A DNA stretch of 64,000 nt from contig CBDCIS010000003.1 in NCBI GenBank assembly GCA_965217565.1, forward strand, positions 434,001 through 498,000, read 5' to 3'. The DNA is from CBDCIS01 sp965217565 (GTDB taxonomy: Bacteria > Chloroflexota > Dehalococcoidia > Lucifugimonadales > CATOSD01). The position numbers were made by a program, and so were the translations under genes. How positions within the stretch are numbered: the stretch's first letter is position 1; every line of letters begins with the position of its first letter. Positions 25,924 through 34,852 of this stretch are shown here, piece after piece. The notes below the pieces were generated by a model. The model saw only the letters and a list, made by a program, of their open reading frames with translations, was not told the origin of the DNA and ran no database searches.

Positions 25924-26592
25924 TTGCAGCTTACTGACATCAAATGGGTGTTCTTCGACATTGGCTACACGCTGATCAATGAAGACGACGCAGTTAGGGA
26001 CCGCGTCCTGCGAGTCCAAGCGGCGCTCAATGATGACGGGGTCTCAGTCTCCGCCGAGGACATCGAGACGGCACTCAAGGAAGCCGCTGCGGGGTATGCG
26101 CCTTCGCCTGTCTCTCGGGCTGTCGCCATGTTGACTGACTCTGAGGAACTCGGAGAATGTTTCAAGGCCCAGTTCGCTTGGCGAAAGGACTTGGAGAGAC
26201 CCTACCCGGAAGCCGAGCGGGTCCTATCTGCGCTCAGTAGGCGGTATAGCATTGGTATCATTGCGAATCAGTCTGCCGGAACGGAGGCCAGGTTGGAAGA
26301 GTGGGGCCTCCTGAGGTACATCTCTCTGGTCGTTGCTTCCGCTGAAGTGGGGTTGACCAAACCAGATTTGGCCATCTTCAAGCTGGCTATGAGAAGAGCT
26401 GGGTTCAGAGCGGGAAAAATGGTAATGATCGGCGACCGCATAGATAACGACATCACACCTGCAAAGTCCCTTGGGTGGAAGACGATTCGCGTCAAGCAGG
26501 GACTGTCACAAGGACAAGTTCCCCAGACTGCCGAGCAGGAGCCGGACTTTGAAGTTCGCCGACTGGACGACATTCTCCGCATTCTGTTGTGA
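25924..26592 (+). CDS. HAD-family hydrolase
   Basis: The product is 222 residues from the TTG at 25924. The motifs are in order: I FFDIGYTL (a Gly and no second Asp, so the general acid is missing or displaced), II IIANQS, III Lys in GLTKPDLAIF, and IV MIGDRIDNDI. The cap is helical. The replacement of DxD by DIG suggests a dehalogenase- or phosphatase-like member with atypical chemistry. It is the second gene of the segment between the two direct repeats after tRNA-Val. Confidence 0.78.
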   Translation: MQLTDIKWVFFDIGYTLINEDDAVRDRVLRVQAALNDDGVSVSAEDIETALKEAAAGYAPSPVSRAVAMLTDSEELGECFKAQFAWRKDLERPYPEAERVLSALSRRYSIGIIANQSAGTEARLEEWGLLRYISLVVASAEVGLTKPDLAIFKLAMRRAGFRAGKMVMIGDRIDNDITPAKSLGWKTIRVKQGLSQGQVPQTAEQEPDFEVRRLDDILRILL

Positions 26593-26757
26593 GCACACCT
26601 GATACGAGCACCAGCCCGAAGGGGCCTCACCATGGAAAGCGTTTGGCCTCCATTCTGCAATGGCTGGGAGGTTTGGCGTCCTAGCCGGAGTTGGCCTATC
26701 CCGCAGCTTCCAAATGACTGGTTCGACGAAGATCGTATGGAATTGGGTACCCAGTAG

Positions 26758-26812
26758 ACCACCAAACTGGAAAAAATAAAGAACCTTCGTGCTGAGATTC
26801 AGGTTGGCCCTG
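26758..26812 (+). repeat. direct repeat related to the tRNA-Val 3' flank, copy 2
   Basis: CCACCAAACTGGA is identical to 25097-25109, with looser similarity for about 40 more bases. A 42-codon frame from the ATG at 26632 ends just before it, but it has no recognisable family and is not called. Confidence 0.45.
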
Positions 26813-26877
26813 TAATCTGTGGCTTACCTAGCCCGATGAGGCGCAAGCCGGAGTTGTGGTGAGCGGGAGGACGGAGC

Positions 26878-27453
26878 ATGGTCCAACAGAGTGAATCGTC
26901 TGTGACGACTGGCGAGCAGCGGTACGTCGCCCTTCTCCGAGGCGTCAACGTCGGCGGCAAGAACAAGCTGCTGATGGCGGATCTGAGAGACATCTTCACT
27001 GCGGCCGGCTGCTCGGCGGTGCAGACCTACATTCAGAGCGGGAACGTCGTGTTCGAAGCAGCGCAAGACTTGGCCGAACGGGTGCCTGAGATTGTGATTC
27101 GTGCCATTCGCCAGCGATTTGGCTACGAGACGGCCGTCGTCGTGCGTTCGAGCGAGGAACTGCGGCAGGTCGTGGCCTCAAACCCCTTCGATACTTCCGG
27201 CGATCCGCGATTCCTCCACGTTGCATTTCTGGAGAACACGCCCGGCGCCGAAGTGGTATCCCGTCTCGACCCGGAGCGTTCGCCGCCGGACGCGTTTGCG
27301 GTGCGAGGGCGCAACGTCCACCTGCACTATCCCAACGGCGTCGCCCGCAGCAAGCTGACGAATGAGTACCTTGCCGCGCGGTTGCAAACCGCGAGTACCA
27401 TGCGGAATTGGCGGACCGTCCTCACACTGCTCGAGATGGTCGATGCGCCGTAG
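26878..27453 (+). CDS. DUF1697 family protein
   Basis: The 191-residue protein has the DUF1697 signature: YVALLRGVNVGGKNKLLMAD, LRDIFTAAGCSAVQTYIQSGN, VVFEA, and HLHYPNGVARSKLTNEYLA, ending in TMRNWRTVLTLLEM. The structure of the family is a ferredoxin-like fold of unknown function. The start at 26878 follows GGAGG with ACGGAGC. No neighbours give context. These genes often occur in variable regions. Confidence 0.88.
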   Translation: MVQQSESSVTTGEQRYVALLRGVNVGGKNKLLMADLRDIFTAAGCSAVQTYIQSGNVVFEAAQDLAERVPEIVIRAIRQRFGYETAVVVRSSEELRQVVASNPFDTSGDPRFLHVAFLENTPGAEVVSRLDPERSPPDAFAVRGRNVHLHYPNGVARSKLTNEYLAARLQTASTMRNWRTVLTLLEMVDAP

Positions 27454-27729
27454 TGGGCGCCGCTTCCGTCCGCATTCAGTACAGAGGTGTAGGAGTGTGC
27501 AAACATTCTGTGGGCGGGACGATTGTAATGCATCATCCGAGAGGTCCGACGTTCAATCCTGAGTCCTACCAGCCTTCCGGTCTCGCTGGTGATGTGTCCA
27601 ATCACGGTTATCGCTCGGCGCTGCTCGGGCCCCCGGCTTGGAACCGGTAACAGAGCTTGTATTATAATCTCCACAGGCCCACCATGCATCCTGGGTACAG
27701 GCAATCGCCCGCAATCGAAGGAGAATCAC

Positions 27730-28086
27730 GTGGAAACTTTCAGCGTGGCAATCGGCATTGGTGACCTGCGCGGCGAGAGGTTCGAGGAGATCGAGGCGCT
27801 GGTCGATACGGGCGCGACCACTACCGTGATTCCCGGCTCTACCCTCCGGCGGCTGGGCATCGTCCCGGCCAAGCGTGAGACGTTCGAGTACGCCGGGGGC
27901 GAGCGCGTAGAGCTCGACATGGCCGAGGCGAAGGCGCGAGTGGAGGGACGCGAAACCACAACTAGGGTCATCTTCGCCGAAGATGGGACGACAGCGCTTC
28001 TGGGCGCGTACACCCTGGAAGGCGTTCTTCTCGGGGTTGACCCGTATAACCAGAAGCTCATTCCCGTTCGAGGGCTGATGATGTAG
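27730..28086 (+). CDS. retropepsin-like aspartic protease
   Basis: The product is 118 residues from the GTG at 27730, chosen because AAGGAG lies six bases upstream. The active-site motif EALVDTGATTTVIP (Asp-Thr-Gly) and the second hydrophobic-Gly element ALLGAYTLEG define a single retropepsin domain, which would act as a homodimer. Such small bacterial proteins (gag-asp/clan AA type) are poorly characterised. The stop at 28084-28086 abuts the end of the convergent tRNA-Trp. Confidence 0.82.
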   Translation: METFSVAIGIGDLRGERFEEIEALVDTGATTTVIPGSTLRRLGIVPAKRETFEYAGGERVELDMAEAKARVEGRETTTRVIFAEDGTTALLGAYTLEGVLLGVDPYNQKLIPVRGLMM

Positions 28087-28163
28087 TGGCAGGAGCGGCA
28101 GGACTCGAACCCGCGACCCTCGGTTTTGGAGACCGATGCTCTACCAATCTGAGCTACGCTCCT
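28087..28163 (-). tRNA. tRNA-Trp(CCA)
   Basis: On the minus strand the 77 bases form acceptor AGGAGCG/CGCTCCT, D arm with GCTCAGATTGGTAGAGC, anticodon stem CGGTCT with loop CTCCAAA, T arm GCGGGTTCGAGTCCTGC and an encoded CCA. A TGGTATAAT extended -10 lies 17-25 bases upstream (28180-28188). Confidence 0.92.
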
Positions 28164-28300
28164 GTACGCCAACTCCGAAATTATACCACACCCACGTGCC
28201 CCCATGCCCCCGCGCGCCGACCCTGGCAAGCTGACCATTGACCCACTCTTTCTGATACAATGACCCCACGATTCCGAACGTTGTTTTCCAGGAGCCGGCG

Positions 28301-29224
28301 TTGGGCAAGCATTTCGGCAGCAAGCTGATGAGCGTCACTGAGGCGGTCGATAGGTTCGTGTTCGATGGCGCGACTATCGGCATGGGCGGGCAGAGCATCG
28401 GCAGATGCAGCATGGTCATCGCCCACGAGATAGTGCGGCAGGGCAAGAAAGACCTCACCCTCGTTGGCTGCAACCTGTCGCTGTCTATGGACATCATGGT
28501 AGGCGCGGGGCTTGTACGGCGAACCGAGAACGGCACCGGCAGCCTGGAACGCTTCGGGACCGCGTTCAGGTGGCGCAACGCCATCGAGCAGGGCCGCATC
28601 GAGGTGGACGACTACAGCCATCTGGGCATGGCGTCGCGCTTCCTCGCAGGCTCCCTGGGCCTGCCCTTCATGGCCTCCAAGAGCCTGCTGGGGACCGACA
28701 TTCTGAACAAGAAGAGCTTTGAGAACGGCAAGCCTTTCGAGATGATAGACAACCCCTGGAACCCGGGCGAGCCTGTCGTGCTGCTGCCCGCGCTGGCCCC
28801 CGACGTATCGATCATCCATGCGCAGAAGGCCGACGAGATGGGCAACGTCGTCATAGAGGGGTTCACCACCCAGGAGCCCGAGATGACGAGGGCGTCGAAG
28901 GCGGTAATCGTAAGCTGCGAGGAACTGATAAGCACGGACGAGGTCCGTCGCAACCCGGACCGAACGACGATCCCGTACATTTTCGTGGACGCCGTCGTGG
29001 AGCAGCCCTGGGGAGCGTACCCGACCTCGACGTACAGGTACTACGAGCACGACGAGGAACACCTGCGCCACTACCAGGCCTGCGCCCGCGCGGGCGGCGA
29101 ATCCTACGATGAGTATATGCAAAAGTTCATCTACGACTGCGAGACCTTTGACGACCACCTGGAGAAGGCCGCGGGCATCAAGAAGCTCAACAGGCTGCGA
29201 AGCATCATGATGGGCCTGGTGTAA
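28301..29224 (+). CDS. CoA-transferase subunit A (glutaconate CoA-transferase-like)
   Basis: The 307-residue product starts at a TTG (28301). It has the family I alpha-subunit character: LMSVTEAVDRFVFDGATIGMGG with the glycine-rich CoA loop, VAHEIVRQGKKDLTLVG-type strand, HLGMASRFLAGSLGLPF and PALAPDVSIIHAQKAD. With subunit B immediately downstream it would transfer CoA between acyl-CoA and a free acid. Glutaconate or oxoadipate-type substrates are typical of this subgroup. Specificity is not determined. Confidence 0.88.
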   Translation: MGKHFGSKLMSVTEAVDRFVFDGATIGMGGQSIGRCSMVIAHEIVRQGKKDLTLVGCNLSLSMDIMVGAGLVRRTENGTGSLERFGTAFRWRNAIEQGRIEVDDYSHLGMASRFLAGSLGLPFMASKSLLGTDILNKKSFENGKPFEMIDNPWNPGEPVVLLPALAPDVSIIHAQKADEMGNVVIEGFTTQEPEMTRASKAVIVSCEELISTDEVRRNPDRTTIPYIFVDAVVEQPWGAYPTSTYRYYEHDEEHLRHYQACARAGGESYDEYMQKFIYDCETFDDHLEKAAGIKKLNRLRSIMMGLV

Positions 29225-29242
29225 ACGAAAGGGACGGCAAAC

Positions 29243-30022
29243 ATGGACGACGGCTACGCTCTCGACGAGTTGATGGTGGTGGAGGCGGCGCGCTACATCA
29301 GCGACGGCGACATCGTGCTGGTGGGCACGGGTCTGCCCTTCGCGGCAAGCCTGTTCGCCCAGAAGAGCGGCGCGCCGCACATGTGCTACGTAGTCGAGAC
29401 CGGCCCCATCTCGCCGGAAGTCATCCCCACGCCCATCTCGGTCTCCGACGCCAGGGTGATGTACCGCGCCGCAAGGGTCGGTTCGCTGGTGGAGTCGCTG
29501 GGCGGCGTGCTGCAGCGCGGGATGGCCGACGTCGCCTTCCTCGGCGGAGCGCAGATCGACCAGTTCGCCAACGTCAACTCCACCGTCATCGGCGACTACG
29601 ATAAGCCCAAGGTGAGGTTTCCAGGCAGCGGAGGCGCGAACGATCTCGCTTCGCACGCCAGGAAGATCCTGATTATCACGCGCCACGAGAAGCGCCGCTT
29701 CCCCGAGCGCTGCGATTACATCACCAGTCCGGGCTACATAGACGGCCCGGACGGACGGGCGAAGGCCGGCCTGCCCTCGCCCTACCCGGACATCTTCGTC
29801 ATCACAGACCTCACCGTCATGGCCATCGACAAGTCGGAGGGCCGCCTCCGAGTCGAGAAGCTGATGCCAGGCGTGTCGCTTGAGCGGGTAAGGGAAAACA
29901 CCCTCTTCGAGCCGCTGGTAGCCCCGGAGATAATCACCGTTGACCCGCCCACGGAGCAGGACCTGCGACTCCTCCGCGAAGAGGTGGACCCCAACGGAGT
30001 GTATCTCAAGGGCGACGAGTAG
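29243..30022 (+). CDS. CoA-transferase subunit B
   Basis: The 259-residue protein begins with DDGYALDELMVVEAARYI and continues with DGDIVLVGTGLPFAASLFAQ, VVETGPISPE, GMADVAFLGGAQIDQFANVN and RFPGSGGANDLAS, matching beta subunits of the glutaconate CoA-transferase type. The conserved Glu in VVETGP is a candidate for the acyl-linked residue. It follows subunit A by 18 bases with a ribosome site (AAAGGGACGG) between, forming a heteromeric enzyme operon. Confidence 0.88.
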   Translation: MDDGYALDELMVVEAARYISDGDIVLVGTGLPFAASLFAQKSGAPHMCYVVETGPISPEVIPTPISVSDARVMYRAARVGSLVESLGGVLQRGMADVAFLGGAQIDQFANVNSTVIGDYDKPKVRFPGSGGANDLASHARKILIITRHEKRRFPERCDYITSPGYIDGPDGRAKAGLPSPYPDIFVITDLTVMAIDKSEGRLRVEKLMPGVSLERVRENTLFEPLVAPEIITVDPPTEQDLRLLREEVDPNGVYLKGDE

Positions 30023-30057
30023 CGGCCTCTATGCCCTCCAGCCGTCATCCGAGCCAA

Positions 30058-30090
30058 TTGTCAGAATCAGCAACATCCTGATTCTGACAA
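30058..30090. repeat. 13-bp perfect inverted repeat (hairpin)
   Basis: TTGTCAGAATCAG (30058-30070) and CTGATTCTGACAA (30078-30090) are perfect inverses with a seven-base loop. It lies 36 bases past the CoA-transferase stop and 53 before the peptidase start. It is the minimal form of a motif seen at 7574, 50283 and 51037, and may also attenuate transcription. Confidence 0.75.
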
Positions 30091-30142
30091 GCCGGGTCGT
30101 CCAAGAGTCCGCGCTGACCGCCAACACCAAAGGAGAATCCCG

Positions 30143-32098
30143 ATGCCATCGCCCATAACTCCCCAGGACGTTATCTACGAACTCACCGGCGTATCAGAGC
30201 CCTCCCTCTCTCCCGACGGCGCGCAGTTGGTCTTCGTGCGCTCCAGGGTGGACAGGGAGGCCATGGCCAACCGCTCGCGCATTATGCGAATGGCGTTGCC
30301 GGACGGCGAAGCCGCGCCGTTCTCCGGCGGGCCCAAGGACAGCGCCCCCAGATTCTCGGCCGATGCGAAGTCGATAGCCTTTCTGCGCCCCGACGAAGCC
30401 GGCCGCAACCAGATATGGATGATGCCCACTGCGGGAGGCGAAGCTCGGAAGCTCACCTCGGCGCCGTCGGCTGTGACCGAGTTCGCCTGGTCACCGCGAT
30501 CGAACGCGCTCGTGTTCGTTTCCAACGTCGATCCGGACGCGCCGCCGGACGGGCACGATCCCGCGAAAGACCCGCGCGTTCGCGTGGCGCGCCGCATACG
30601 CTACCGCTTCGATACCGTAGGCTGGCAAGGCGACGGCTTCCGCCAGCTATTCGTCGTGGACGCGCTCAGCGGCGAGACCCGGCAGCTCACCTCTGGGGAG
30701 GGCGACGATGGCGCGCCCGCGTGGTCGCCCGACGGCGCGAGGATAGCGTTTATCTCGGACCGCGCCGAAGATAGGGACATCACTGGCTTCAGCGAGGCCT
30801 ACGTTGTGCCCACGGGCGGCGGGCAGCCTGAGCTATGGTCTGAGGGGCTGCCCTACTCGCAGAATGCCACCTGGTCGCCCGACGGCAAGCGGCTCGCCGT
30901 CGTCGGCTCGCCCGACGAGGAGATCTCCGACGGACGCGAGAGCGCGATATTCGTCCTCGAACCCGGACAGCCGCCGAAGCGAATAACAGGCGAATTCCTG
31001 ACGGTCACAACCGGCTCCCAGATGCGTTGGACCGACGACGACCGCCTCCTGTTCATCGCTTCCAGGCAGGGCGAGTCGTACCTATACGAGGTGCCGCTGT
31101 CGGGCGGCAAGCTCCGCAAGATAGGAATGGGCGGCGCACAGCACACCCTCGCCACATTCGACGCGAGCGGCAGTGCGGCGGTCGTGCTCTCGGTCCCGCC
31201 GTCCTCGTCCGGCGACCTCTACCTGTCGGATGTCGAAAGCGGCGCGCAGCGTCAACTCACCAGTTACAACCAGGGCTACTTCGAGGAGCATCCCGCCGCC
31301 GCGCTCGAAAAGTTCACGATGTCTCGCGGCGGAATGGAGATACAGTCCCGTCTCTGGCTGCCGCCGGATTTCGACGGCTCCAACAAGTACCCGCTGGTGG
31401 TGGACATTCACGGCGGGCCACACGGGGCGTTCTACGACACCTTCGAGCAGCGTCAGCAGGTGCTGGCGTCGGCCGGCTACGTGGTGCTCTGCGTCAACCC
31501 CAGGGGCTCGTCGTCATACGGGCCGGACTTCCTCAAGGCTGTGCTGCGCGACTGGGGCGGTGAGGACTATCTCGACATTATGGCCGCCGTGGACGAGGTC
31601 TGCTCCCGGCCATACATAGACGAATCGCGGCTGGGAGTGCACGGCTACAGCTATGGCGGGTTCATGAGCAGTTGGATCGTCGGCCACACCACGCGGTTCG
31701 GCGCGGCGGTAGTCGGCGCGCCCTGCATCAACCTGTCGAGCATGTACGGCACGTCCGACATCGGCATACGATTCGGCGAGATGCAGTGGGGCGGGCTCCG
31801 CAAGGACGCCCTCGACGCCTTCCTGGAGCACTCCCCGCTGACCTACGCGCCCAACGTCGAGACGCCCGTGCTTCTGCTCCACGGAGAGGATGACCTGCGC
31901 TGTCCCATCGAGCAGAGCGAGCAGTACTTCGTCGCGCTCAAGCGTCTGGACAAAGAGGTGGAGTTCGTGCGCTTCCCGGGATGCGCCCACTCCATGTTCC
32001 GCAACGCCCACCCAAGAATGAGAGAGGAATACCTGGACCGCATGTTGTCCTGGTTCAACGAGCGCATAGGCCCCCAAGCCAAGCCTACCGACAACTGA
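30143..32098 (+). CDS. S9-family (prolyl oligopeptidase-type) serine peptidase
   Basis: The 651-residue protein has an N-terminal seven-bladed beta-propeller with TolB-like DG(A/K)R(I/L)A blades (AWSPDGARIAFISD, TWSPDGKRLAVVG) and a C-terminal alpha/beta hydrolase domain. The catalytic serine is in GYSYGGF, the Asp region is LLLHGEDDLRCP and the His is in FPGCAHSMFR. No signal peptide is visible, so it is cytosolic. It would cleave short peptides or acylaminoacyl peptides. AAAGGAG precedes the ATG. Confidence 0.92.
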   Translation: MPSPITPQDVIYELTGVSEPSLSPDGAQLVFVRSRVDREAMANRSRIMRMALPDGEAAPFSGGPKDSAPRFSADAKSIAFLRPDEAGRNQIWMMPTAGGEARKLTSAPSAVTEFAWSPRSNALVFVSNVDPDAPPDGHDPAKDPRVRVARRIRYRFDTVGWQGDGFRQLFVVDALSGETRQLTSGEGDDGAPAWSPDGARIAFISDRAEDRDITGFSEAYVVPTGGGQPELWSEGLPYSQNATWSPDGKRLAVVGSPDEEISDGRESAIFVLEPGQPPKRITGEFLTVTTGSQMRWTDDDRLLFIASRQGESYLYEVPLSGGKLRKIGMGGAQHTLATFDASGSAAVVLSVPPSSSGDLYLSDVESGAQRQLTSYNQGYFEEHPAAALEKFTMSRGGMEIQSRLWLPPDFDGSNKYPLVVDIHGGPHGAFYDTFEQRQQVLASAGYVVLCVNPRGSSSYGPDFLKAVLRDWGGEDYLDIMAAVDEVCSRPYIDESRLGVHGYSYGGFMSSWIVGHTTRFGAAVVGAPCINLSSMYGTSDIGIRFGEMQWGGLRKDALDAFLEHSPLTYAPNVETPVLLLHGEDDLRCPIEQSEQYFVALKRLDKEVEFVRFPGCAHSMFRNAHPRMREEYLDRMLSWFNERIGPQAKPTDN

Positions 32099-32119
32099 CC
32101 AACTGAAACACTGACAACT

Positions 32120-33994
32120 GTGCGTCTCCTAACAGCTTCACAACTCAAACTCCTCTACGGCGAAGTGGAGGTCTTCTCAGGCATCGACGTCGAGGTCGAA
32201 GACGGCGCCCGCATTGGGATGGTTGGCCCCAACGGGGGAGGGAAAACATCGCTCCTGCGCGTCCTCGTGGGCGAGTTGGAGCCGGACGGCGGCTTGGTGA
32301 CCAGAGTAGGCGGCTTGCGGATAGGGTACGTTTCGCAGCTTCCGGCGCAGGCGGTCGATGGCACACTCGAAGACGAGATTATGGGAGCCTTCCAGCGCCT
32401 GCGTCACCTCGAAGACTCGCTCGCCGACAGCGGCCTCGCGATCCAGCGCGCGCAGGGCGCGGAGCGACGGCAGGCCGAGCGTCGCTATTCGACGCTGCTG
32501 CAGGAGTACGAGGCGCTCGGCGGCTACGACTACCACAACCACATGGAGCGCGTCGTCGCCGGCGTGGGCCTCTCACGGGAGAACCTGGAAACCCCGGTAG
32601 CTTCCGCCAGCGGCGGCGAGAGGACGCGCTCCGCCCTCGCCAGGGCCTTGCTTACCGACCCGGACCTTCTCGTGCTCGACGAGCCCACAAACTACCTCGA
32701 TTTCAAGGGGCTGAGTTGGCTGGAGGGCTTTCTAAACCGCTTCTCTCACGCCTTTGTCGTCGTCTCGCACGACCGCTACTTTCTGGACAAGACGGTGAAC
32801 CAGCTATGGGAGTTGGACCACGGACGACTCCAAAGCTTCCCCGGAAACTACACCAAGTACAAGTCCCTCAAGGCCGAGCAGGTCGAACGGCAGCAGAAGG
32901 AGTTCGAGCGCCAACAGGAGTACATCGCCAAGGAGGAGTACTTCATTCAAAGGTACAAGGCCGGGCAGCGTTCGAGGGAGGCCAAGGGGCGCGCCCGGAG
33001 GCTGGAAAGGCTGGAGCGTGTCCAGGCGCCCAGGTCGTCGCAGTCCGTGAGCGTCAGCGCATCGACCGCCAGCCGAACCGGACGGATCGTCATCAGCACC
33101 GACGGCCTGGAGGTGGGATTCGTAGAGGACAACCGGTCGGTCAAGCTGCTCAGTGTGCCGGACGTGAAGATCGAGCGCGGCTCGCGCACCGCCATAATCG
33201 GCAGCAACGGCGTGGGCAAAACGACCATGCTGCGGACGATTCTGGGTGCGCTGCCGCCGCTGTCGGGCGCGGCGAGGCTAGGCCACAACGTCAGGGCGGG
33301 CTACTTCCGCCAGGGCAGCGACCACCTGCCGCAGGATTCGACGGTGCTGGAAGCGCTGCTAGACGCCAGGAACATTCCGATAGAGGACGCGCGGAACTAC
33401 TTGGCGCGGTTCCTGTTTCAGGGCGACGACGTCTTCCAATTGGTGTCGTCGCTGAGCGGCGGCCAGCGCACGAGGCTGTCGCTGGCACGTCTTCTGCTGA
33501 CTCAGCCCAATATCCTGGTATTGGACGAGCCGACTACGCACTTGGACATTCCCAGCCGGGAGGCGCTCGAACAGGCGCTTCTCGGCTTTGAGGGCGCGCT
33601 GCTGTTCGTATCGCACGACCGGCTGCTCATGTCGATGCTGGCGGAGCGTCTGTGGATAGTGGAAGAGGGCACGGTGCGGCCCTTTGAGGGAACCTTCGAG
33701 GAGTGGGCGCAGACCAACCTCGAATCGCCGCCCCAAGCCTCCAAGTCCGCCGGCAAGCCCGCAAAGAGGCGACGCCCCACCGCGCCCAAGCACAGGGAAC
33801 AGCGGCAAGAGCCGCAAGTCATCGACCAGGAGCAGATCATCCACGACCTGGAATCCCGCCTGACCCAACTGGAGTCCGACCTGGAGTCAGCCTCCGCCCG
33901 CCGGCAGGTCGCCGAGATTGCCCGCCTGGGCGAAGAGTACACCCAAACCCAATCCCGCCTGGAGCAGGCCTGGAACGACTGGGGCAGGAGCTAG
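32120..33994 (+). CDS. ABC-F family ATP-binding protein (intact)
   Basis: The product is 624 residues from a GTG at 32120. Two complete cassettes are present: GPNGGGKTS with SGGERTRSA and VLDEPTNYLD, then GSNGVGKTT with LSGGQRTRLS and VLDEPTTHLD. Between them is the basic helical linker (about residues 255-310). A C-terminal extension of Lys/Arg/Pro then coiled coil is present (residues 540-624), as in Uup-like members. It likely acts on ribosomes or DNA junctions. It differs from the broken ABC-F gene at 3365, so the window contains two paralogues. Confidence 0.92.
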   Translation: MRLLTASQLKLLYGEVEVFSGIDVEVEDGARIGMVGPNGGGKTSLLRVLVGELEPDGGLVTRVGGLRIGYVSQLPAQAVDGTLEDEIMGAFQRLRHLEDSLADSGLAIQRAQGAERRQAERRYSTLLQEYEALGGYDYHNHMERVVAGVGLSRENLETPVASASGGERTRSALARALLTDPDLLVLDEPTNYLDFKGLSWLEGFLNRFSHAFVVVSHDRYFLDKTVNQLWELDHGRLQSFPGNYTKYKSLKAEQVERQQKEFERQQEYIAKEEYFIQRYKAGQRSREAKGRARRLERLERVQAPRSSQSVSVSASTASRTGRIVISTDGLEVGFVEDNRSVKLLSVPDVKIERGSRTAIIGSNGVGKTTMLRTILGALPPLSGAARLGHNVRAGYFRQGSDHLPQDSTVLEALLDARNIPIEDARNYLARFLFQGDDVFQLVSSLSGGQRTRLSLARLLLTQPNILVLDEPTTHLDIPSREALEQALLGFEGALLFVSHDRLLMSMLAERLWIVEEGTVRPFEGTFEEWAQTNLESPPQASKSAGKPAKRRRPTAPKHREQRQEPQVIDQEQIIHDLESRLTQLESDLESASARRQVAEIARLGEEYTQTQSRLEQAWNDWGRS

Positions 33995-34022
33995 CGCTCT
34001 TTCTCGTAGCCGCGCCCCAATC

Positions 34023-34712
34023 CTACAGGGCAGCGGAGGTTTCGGGATACTTTACGGCGGCCCTATCCTCCACCACCAGGGAGCGCCCAACGGCATCGAG
34101 GGCTTTTTCGACCGACGTAATGTGGGAGCGATGCCCAGGGTCGAGAAGGCGACGCACTGCGTTCTCTTGGAGGCCCAGCCGGACGGCAAGGGCGACGTTG
34201 GTGACGTTCTGCTCCCGCATCGCCGCATAGAGGGCGAGCTTCGCCGCGACTATGGGCGCCACTGAGATCAGCACCTGCCCCTCCGCCAAGGGGCTGGGAG
34301 CGGGAATGTCTTCGTGGGCCTTCACGTACATTCCGAGGGCGACCTCCAAGCAGTCCTTGGCCATATCAACGGCCTCTTCCCAGGACCATGCTCCCGTGTT
34401 GGCCCCGTATACGTCGGGGAAGGTCACGCTATAGGCTTCCCTTCCGGTGGCTCGTGCTTCCTCCTCGTCGCGGACGATGGAGCAAGGGTAGGCGTAGCGC
34501 ATGGTCAAAAGCTCCCTTCTGTCAATGTGCAAGTCCTTCAGCATCGAGGCCAGAGTGCCCGTGGGAATCTCGCCATGAGGGACGGTCGTCCTGTAGGGAC
34601 CGAGCCGGGCCTCCCCGTGACTGCCCTTCCCGCGGCTGGGAGAGGAGTCGAAGTCCAGTCCGTGCCTGCGGGCATATCGCCGGGCTCGCCTGAGAAACTC
34701 TGTGTGGTTCAC
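34023..34712 (-). CDS. HicA toxin fused to HicB antitoxin in one reading frame
   Basis: A 229-residue frame from a GTG at 34712 (open to 34808) joins two proteins normally encoded separately. Residues 1-70 are HicA-like: NHTEFLRRARRYARRHGLDF, the catalytic His in SRGKGSHG, TTVPHGEIPTGTL and a final helix ASMLKDLHIDRRELL. Residue 71 (ATG at 34502) begins a HicB: RYAYPCSIVRDEEE, YSVTFPDVYG, AVDMAKDCLEVAL and a C-terminal HTH (NVTNVALAVRLGLQENAVRR). An AGAAGGGAG ribosome site lies eight bases before that ATG, so HicB can also be made alone. HicA cleaves mRNA when free and HicB neutralises it and represses the promoter. Confidence 0.8.
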   Translation of the reverse strand: MNHTEFLRRARRYARRHGLDFDSSPSRGKGSHGEARLGPYRTTVPHGEIPTGTLASMLKDLHIDRRELLTMRYAYPCSIVRDEEEARATGREAYSVTFPDVYGANTGAWSWEEAVDMAKDCLEVALGMYVKAHEDIPAPSPLAEGQVLISVAPIVAAKLALYAAMREQNVTNVALAVRLGLQENAVRRLLDPGHRSHITSVEKALDAVGRSLVVEDRAAVKYPETSAAL

Positions 34713-34852
34713 GAGTCCATTCCAGCACATATTTGTGCGATTATCAAGGGTCTCCGCTGCCGACATGGTTTGAGACTTATAGGGGTGCACACATGAACCC
34801 CCTTGCATGAGCCTATTCCTGTCAGCCCCTCAGTGGGAAGGGACTTTTGACG

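Noticed and set aside
26632..26760. 42-codon frame after the HAD gene
   Set aside because: No ribosome site, no recognisable sequence and unusual Trp/Pro content. It may be debris but does not support a gene call.
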